A stretch of DNA of 46,626 nt from Spirochaetota bacterium (lineage in GTDB: Bacteria; Spirochaetota; JAHITG01): assembly GCA_018817865.1 (NCBI GenBank), contig JAHITG010000292.1:1-46626 (forward strand), in the 5' to 3' direction. Under the pieces are notes generated by a model. The model saw only the letters and a list, made by a program, of their open reading frames with translations, searched no databases and was not told the DNA's origin. Shown here piece by piece: positions 43,625-46,626 of the stretch. The translations under genes were made by a program, and so were the position numbers. Each line of letters opens with the position of its first letter. The stretch's first letter is position 1.

Positions 43625-44029
43625 ATGTTTAAGAATAAAAAAATAATATTATTTTCCGGAATCATTCTCATTGCTGCTGCAGGCGTTATCTTTTTTTTAA
43701 ACCGGGGAGTCTTTATGAAGAAACAAGGCAGGCTCAAACCACTTACCTATCTGAAGGTCGAATTCCTCAAGATCGACCGGGAAGGAGGATCTGCAGGTGA
43801 ATTGGCAGGTACAGCCGTCTGGAAGGATGGAAAAATGGCGTTGAACATAAAGGATCCGGAACTTGAAAAGATACTTAAAGCTCCGTTCAGGACCATGACT
43901 GGCGAAGAAGTAAAAGGAAAGATGGAGACCCGCTTTCTAACCCTTGAGCCTGGAACACCCGAACACCTCCTTGAAGTGGCCAGGCAGGCCCGCGGTTATG
44001 TCGGGATCATACACGAAGAAGAGAAATAA
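43625..44029 (+). CDS. Small membrane-anchored hypothetical protein
   Basis: 134 residues with one N-terminal membrane segment (about 6-26). The rest (KPLTYLKVEFLKIDREGGSA, ALNIKDPELEKILKAPF, TPEHLLEVARQARGYVGII) is a mixed alpha/beta domain of about 95 residues that I do not recognise. It probably faces the periplasm. Position just after the secreted peptidase suggests they are co-transcribed and may act together. Confidence 0.6.
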   Translation: MFKNKKIILFSGIILIAAAGVIFFLNRGVFMKKQGRLKPLTYLKVEFLKIDREGGSAGELAGTAVWKDGKMALNIKDPELEKILKAPFRTMTGEEVKGKMETRFLTLEPGTPEHLLEVARQARGYVGIIHEEEK

Positions 44030-44037
44030 CCGGTGCC

Positions 44038-44056
44038 GGTGCGTGACTTTGTGATA
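44038..44056. repeat. Copy of the dispersed GGTGYGTGACWTTGTGAYA repeat
   Basis: GGTGCGTGACTTTGTGATA, differing at two positions from the left-arm core of the 31-bp inverted repeat at 4131. It lies 8 bases after the end of the preceding gene. Only one arm is present. Confidence 0.7.
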
Positions 44057-44079
44057 CTTTATCAGGAAAGCAAATATTG

Positions 44080-44101
44080 TAGCAAGGGGCTTTAGCCCCG
44101 C
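44080..44101. repeat. GGGGCT/AGCCCC palindrome, second copy of the GTAGYAAGGGGCT element
   Basis: GGGGCT (44086-44091), TT, AGCCCC (44094-44099), flanked by GTAGCAA and GC. The same flanks surround the larger palindrome at 31574-31620. It immediately follows a copy of the other repeat family. Confidence 0.6.
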
Positions 44102-44436
44102 AATTAATGGAGTCGGTTTTTAACATTATCACTTTTTGGATCGCCCCAAACACCCCCAAAGGGGCTTTCTACATTCATTTCTTTTAAAGCACAATAAAAA
44201 CAATTTGACTCCTCTTTCATATCCTGAAAGATTAATAAGTACTATAATGAAAAATAAACTATGTATAATGATAATAAAGTTTTCCTTATTATCATTTATA
44301 TTAAAAAACAGCAATAAGGTATATTGATTAGGATAACAATATTTTTTTTTATTTTTGGGGATATCCCCTGGTTTTTATTTATTAAGAATTGTTTAACTTA
44401 ATTGATAGATGCCGATTATATAATTATGTTAAATTG

Positions 44437-44475
44437 TTCCCAAATTGGGAAAAAATAACTTGACTTTTTTGGGAA
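44437..44475 (+). promoter_or_regulatory. Operator of the toxin-antitoxin module
   Basis: A perfect palindrome TTCCCAA-A-TTGGGAA (44437-44451) lies just upstream of the -35 box. A third half-site TTGGGAA (44469-44475) lies between the -35 and -10 boxes, 24 bases after the preceding one in the same orientation. Binding by the HigA-type XRE domain would block transcription, as in other autoregulated type II modules. Confidence 0.65.
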
Positions 44476-44487
44476 TATGCTTATATT
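44460..44487 (+). promoter_or_regulatory. Promoter of the toxin-antitoxin module (leaderless)
   Basis: TTGACT (44460-44465), 16 bp, TATATT (44482-44487). The toxin ATG at 44499 begins 11 bases beyond the -10 and lacks a ribosome binding site. Confidence 0.65.
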
Positions 44488-44498
44488 ATTATTATGAT

Positions 44499-44783
44499 AT
44501 GAATGTTATTTCCAAAAAGGCTATTGTTGATTTTATTAAGAAACATCCGGTTTCTAAGAGTTCTTTAGAAAGCTGGTATTATGAAACTTGTCACGATAAT
44601 TGGAAAACAACAATGGATATTAAAAAAAAGTATCCGACAGCGAGTTTTTTAAAAGATAATATGGTTATTTTTAATATTAGCGGTAATAAATATCGATTGG
44701 TTGTTAAACTGGCGTATCATACACAAAGAGTGTTTATAAAATGGATTGGAACACATTCTGAATATGATAAAAAGATATTTTAA
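44499..44783 (+). CDS. higB: HigB-type mRNA interferase toxin
   Basis: 94 residues. WYYETCHDNWKTTMDIKKKY, then FNISGNKYRLVVKL, then VFIKWIGTHSEYDKK match the HigB family (RelE-like ribonuclease toxins that cleave mRNA at the ribosome), including the conserved N-K-[YF]-R-L and G-T-H-x-x-Y-D segments. Start at ATG 44499 because a longer frame (44445) would begin within the operator/promoter. The antitoxin gene starts 12 bases after its stop, with its own strong ribosome binding site, so translation of the antitoxin should exceed that of the leaderless toxin. Confidence 0.85.
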   Translation: MNVISKKAIVDFIKKHPVSKSSLESWYYETCHDNWKTTMDIKKKYPTASFLKDNMVIFNISGNKYRLVVKLAYHTQRVFIKWIGTHSEYDKKIF

Positions 44784-44795
44784 AGGAGGTCAATT

Positions 44796-45998
44796 ATGAT
44801 AAAGGTCATTAAAACAGAACAAGAATATAATGAGGCTCTTGAAATGGCTGAAGAATTAATTGACAAAGACCCAAAGCCGGGTACACAGGATGCTGATAAG
44901 CTTGAATTATTAACTCTTCTTATTGAGAATTATGAAGAGTCTCATCATAAAATTGATCCTCCTGATCCGATCGAGGCATTAAAATTCAGAATGGAACAGC
45001 AGGGATTAACTCAAAAAGATTTAATCCCGTATATCGGCAGTAGAAGCAAGGTGTCGGAAATATTGAACAGAAAAAGGCCATTAACATTAAATATGATGCG
45101 AGCGTTAAACAGAAATTTAGAGATCCCGGCAGAAGTTTTACTGCAAAAGAATTCCATTATCTTGGAAGAAGATACTGATATTGACTGGCAGAAGTTTCCA
45201 ATTACAGAAATGGTAAAACGCAAATTATTTCCTGATTTTACAGGCACTGTTGTCCAGGCAAAGGAAAATGCAGAAGAATTAATAAGGAAGTTTTTTCGAA
45301 ATGCCGGTGTCCGTAACATACAACCGGCATTATATAGAAAAAATGTTAGAGCCGGTTCCTGCATGGATGAATATGCATTATTTGTATGGCATGCAATAGT
45401 AGAAAATAAAGCGGAAAAAAATCTGCTTCCAAATAAATATAAACATGGGACTATTAATAGAGAATTTATGAAAAAACTTGCAGGATTGAGTTATTTTAAA
45501 GAAGGTCCGCAGTTAGCTAAAGAATTTTTAGAAAAGAACGGGATTCATCTGATCATTGAACCGCATTTCAGGAAAACATATCTGGACGGAGCGGCTATCC
45601 GGAATAAAGATAAAAATCCTATAGTTGCTCTTACGTTGCGTTATGATCGTATTGATAACTTCTGGTTTTCTTTATGTCATGAATTAGCTCATATTGTACT
45701 TCACCTTGATAAAGATCAAGCAGAAAACCCGTTTTTTGATAACCTGGAAGTTGAAGGAAATGATCTGGAAAAAGAGGCTGATCATCAGACAAAGGACTGG
45801 CTGATCCCTCGAAAAGAATGGGAAAGATCGGATGTTTTGAATCACCCGTTGCCTGTATATATTAAAGAATTTGCTGAACAGCTAAAGATCCATCCCGCTA
45901 TTATTGCAGGACGGATCCGGCATGAAAGAAAAAATTATCGAATTTTAAGCCAGATGGTCGGAAAGGATGAAGTCAGGAGATTGTTTGGATTAAATTGA
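44796..45998 (+). CDS. higA: HigA-type antitoxin fused to an ImmA/IrrE-like metallopeptidase
   Basis: 400 residues. Residues about 5-118 are HigA-like: EYNEALEMAEELIDKDPKPG, LELLTLLIENYE, and an XRE helix-turn-helix (QQGLTQKDLIPYIGSRSKV, SEILNRKRPLTL). Residues about 130-400 are an ImmA/IrrE-type domain with zinc motif CHELAH (H295-E296-x-x-H299), then KEADHQTKDWLIP with E327 as the likely third ligand. ImmA-type proteases cleave repressors; here the protease domain is in cis with the antitoxin, suggesting stress-triggered self-cleavage or cleavage of a partner. RBS AAAGGAGG is at about 44782-44789. Standard HigA antitoxins are only about 100-130 residues long. Confidence 0.85.
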   Translation: MIKVIKTEQEYNEALEMAEELIDKDPKPGTQDADKLELLTLLIENYEESHHKIDPPDPIEALKFRMEQQGLTQKDLIPYIGSRSKVSEILNRKRPLTLNMMRALNRNLEIPAEVLLQKNSIILEEDTDIDWQKFPITEMVKRKLFPDFTGTVVQAKENAEELIRKFFRNAGVRNIQPALYRKNVRAGSCMDEYALFVWHAIVENKAEKNLLPNKYKHGTINREFMKKLAGLSYFKEGPQLAKEFLEKNGIHLIIEPHFRKTYLDGAAIRNKDKNPIVALTLRYDRIDNFWFSLCHELAHIVLHLDKDQAENPFFDNLEVEGNDLEKEADHQTKDWLIPRKEWERSDVLNHPLPVYIKEFAEQLKIHPAIIAGRIRHERKNYRILSQMVGKDEVRRLFGLN

Positions 45999-46036
45999 TA
46001 TCAAGTGAGTATGTGGGTTGATAAGTGGAGGAGAGG

Positions 46037-46369
46037 ATGAGAACAATATTTTGTCAAAAAGACATAAAAACATTGATGAATTCAATCAAGGGCAAGCAAA
46101 CTTCTGAAAGAATACCTGTTTTTAAAAAAGAATTAATAATTAAATACCATCAAAAGGAATATGATTATATATCATTATTATTAAGAGAAATTGATTTAAA
46201 AGATTTATCATTTTTAAAAGAAGAATTAGAAATAAAGATACAAAATTTAATAAATTTTGAAATTGAGCGTAGAGAAATTACTTGGACAAATATTCGGTCA
46301 TGGATTGCGATAATAGTAGCAATAATTTCTGTAATTTTTACAATTATATATAATTTATTTTTGAAATAA
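46037..46369 (+). CDS. Small hypothetical protein with C-terminal membrane segment
   Basis: 110 residues from ATG 46037, chosen because GGAGGAG (46027-46033) precedes it; a GTG 12 bases upstream is less likely. The first 85 residues are charged and helical (KTLMNSIKGKQ, LLLREIDLKDLSFLKEELE). The last 22 are a membrane helix (IAIIVAIISVIFTIIYNLFL). No family recognised. It lies 38 bases after the antitoxin-protease gene, so it may be the third member of the module or a separate gene. Confidence 0.55.
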   Translation: MRTIFCQKDIKTLMNSIKGKQTSERIPVFKKELIIKYHQKEYDYISLLLREIDLKDLSFLKEELEIKIQNLINFEIERREITWTNIRSWIAIIVAIISVIFTIIYNLFLK

Positions 46370-46548
46370 TCCCATACACACTATCACCATCCAGTCATAA
46401 TATTCAAAATCTTTAATAATATTTAAAATTAAATAGTTTTTTCCATTTTTATCAGAAATCCAAATTTTACAGGGAACAATTGAAATATTATAATAATAAT
46501 TAATTTTCTCTTTTTTGGATTCTTTTTGTTTGGGGAAAAACCGGGGAT

Positions 46549-46567
46549 GGTGTGTGACTTTGTGATA
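46549..46567. repeat. Third copy of the dispersed GGTGYGTGACWTTGTGAYA repeat
   Basis: GGTGTGTGACTTTGTGATA, one base different from the copy at 44038. The two copies bracket the toxin-antitoxin region at about 2.5 kb distance, in the same orientation. The rest of 46370-46626 is AT-rich and shows no gene. Confidence 0.65.
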
Positions 46568-46626
46568 TTATAGAAGTTTACCCTACCCCGCTACTCACTA
46601 TATTCTAAAAATAATTGAAAAAATAA

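Larger units (their letters stand above)
44030..44498. other. 469-bp intergenic region with repeats and the toxin-antitoxin operator
   Basis: It contains a copy of the GGTGCGTGACTTTGTGATA repeat (44038-44056), a GGGGCT/AGCCCC palindrome (44086-44099), a further GCCCC...GGGGC hairpin near 44144-44166, an AT-rich stretch with no convincing gene, and the promoter/operator of the higBA-type module (44437-44487). Confidence 0.7.

Noticed and set aside
1..46626. CRISPR array, prophage or integron
   Set aside because: No regularly spaced identical repeats with unique spacers, no integrase, terminase or capsid-like genes were seen; the regular repeats are within protein-coding modules.

Overview
The window reads as chromosome of an uncultivated, moderately AT-rich Gram-negative bacterium. 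The support is many signal peptides, PorV/UPF0164-like outer-membrane barrels, FlgD-like C-terminal domains of the kind used as surface-sorting tails in FCB-type bacteria, and an OmpA/CsgG-like periplasmic protein. The phylum cannot be fixed from the sequence. No rRNA, tRNA, CRISPR array or complete insertion sequence was seen.

Layout. 1-2522 (minus): 3'-truncated gene of about 14 propeller-type repeats plus a PEGA domain. 2669-12196: housekeeping and signalling genes (flavin reductase-like protein, PilZ protein with a small partner, metallophosphoesterase, a 1191-residue TPR/coiled-coil/NodB deacetylase fusion, LysE exporter, Nudix hydrolase, membrane-anchored GyrI-like protein, dCMP deaminase). 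12374-31481 (plus, about 19 kb): a surface-biogenesis locus. It holds a small abundant-looking secreted subunit, two tandem hairpins, two chaperone-like periplasmic proteins, a FlgD-tailed protein, a PorV-like barrel, a glycoside hydrolase with three carbohydrate-binding-type modules, a propeller protein, a FecR-domain protein, a 2102-residue modular giant and a PorV-transglutaminase-TPR fusion. 31864-34690 (plus): a Tad/Flp-type pseudopilin locus including a 59-residue Flp pilin. 34695-38692 (minus): barrel-OmpA-TPR-CsgG-like protein and a parallel beta-helix protein. 38889-42119 (minus): carB. 42377-44029: secreted HExxH peptidase and a small membrane protein. 44430-46369: a HigB toxin and HigA-ImmA/IrrE antitoxin-protease module with a clear operator, then a small membrane protein.

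How the genes may work together. The central theme is the cell surface. Four large secreted proteins carry FlgD-like C-terminal domains and three PorV-like barrels are interleaved with them, which fits a type IX-like export route (inference: no PorU, SprA or GldKLMN homologue is in the window). The barrel fused to a transglutaminase-like domain sits 16 bp after the giant protein and could process or attach it. The subunit/chaperone cluster resembles chaperone-assisted fibre assembly without a visible usher.

The promoters are unusually uniform. Twelve have a TTGAxx-like -35 and TATAWT-like -10 with exactly 16 bp between them. Four of these lie 8-11 bp upstream of an ATG with no Shine-Dalgarno sequence, so leaderless mRNAs are likely. 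A dispersed palindromic repeat (core GGTGYGTGACWTTGTGAYA) occurs three times, once as a perfect 31-bp inverted repeat.
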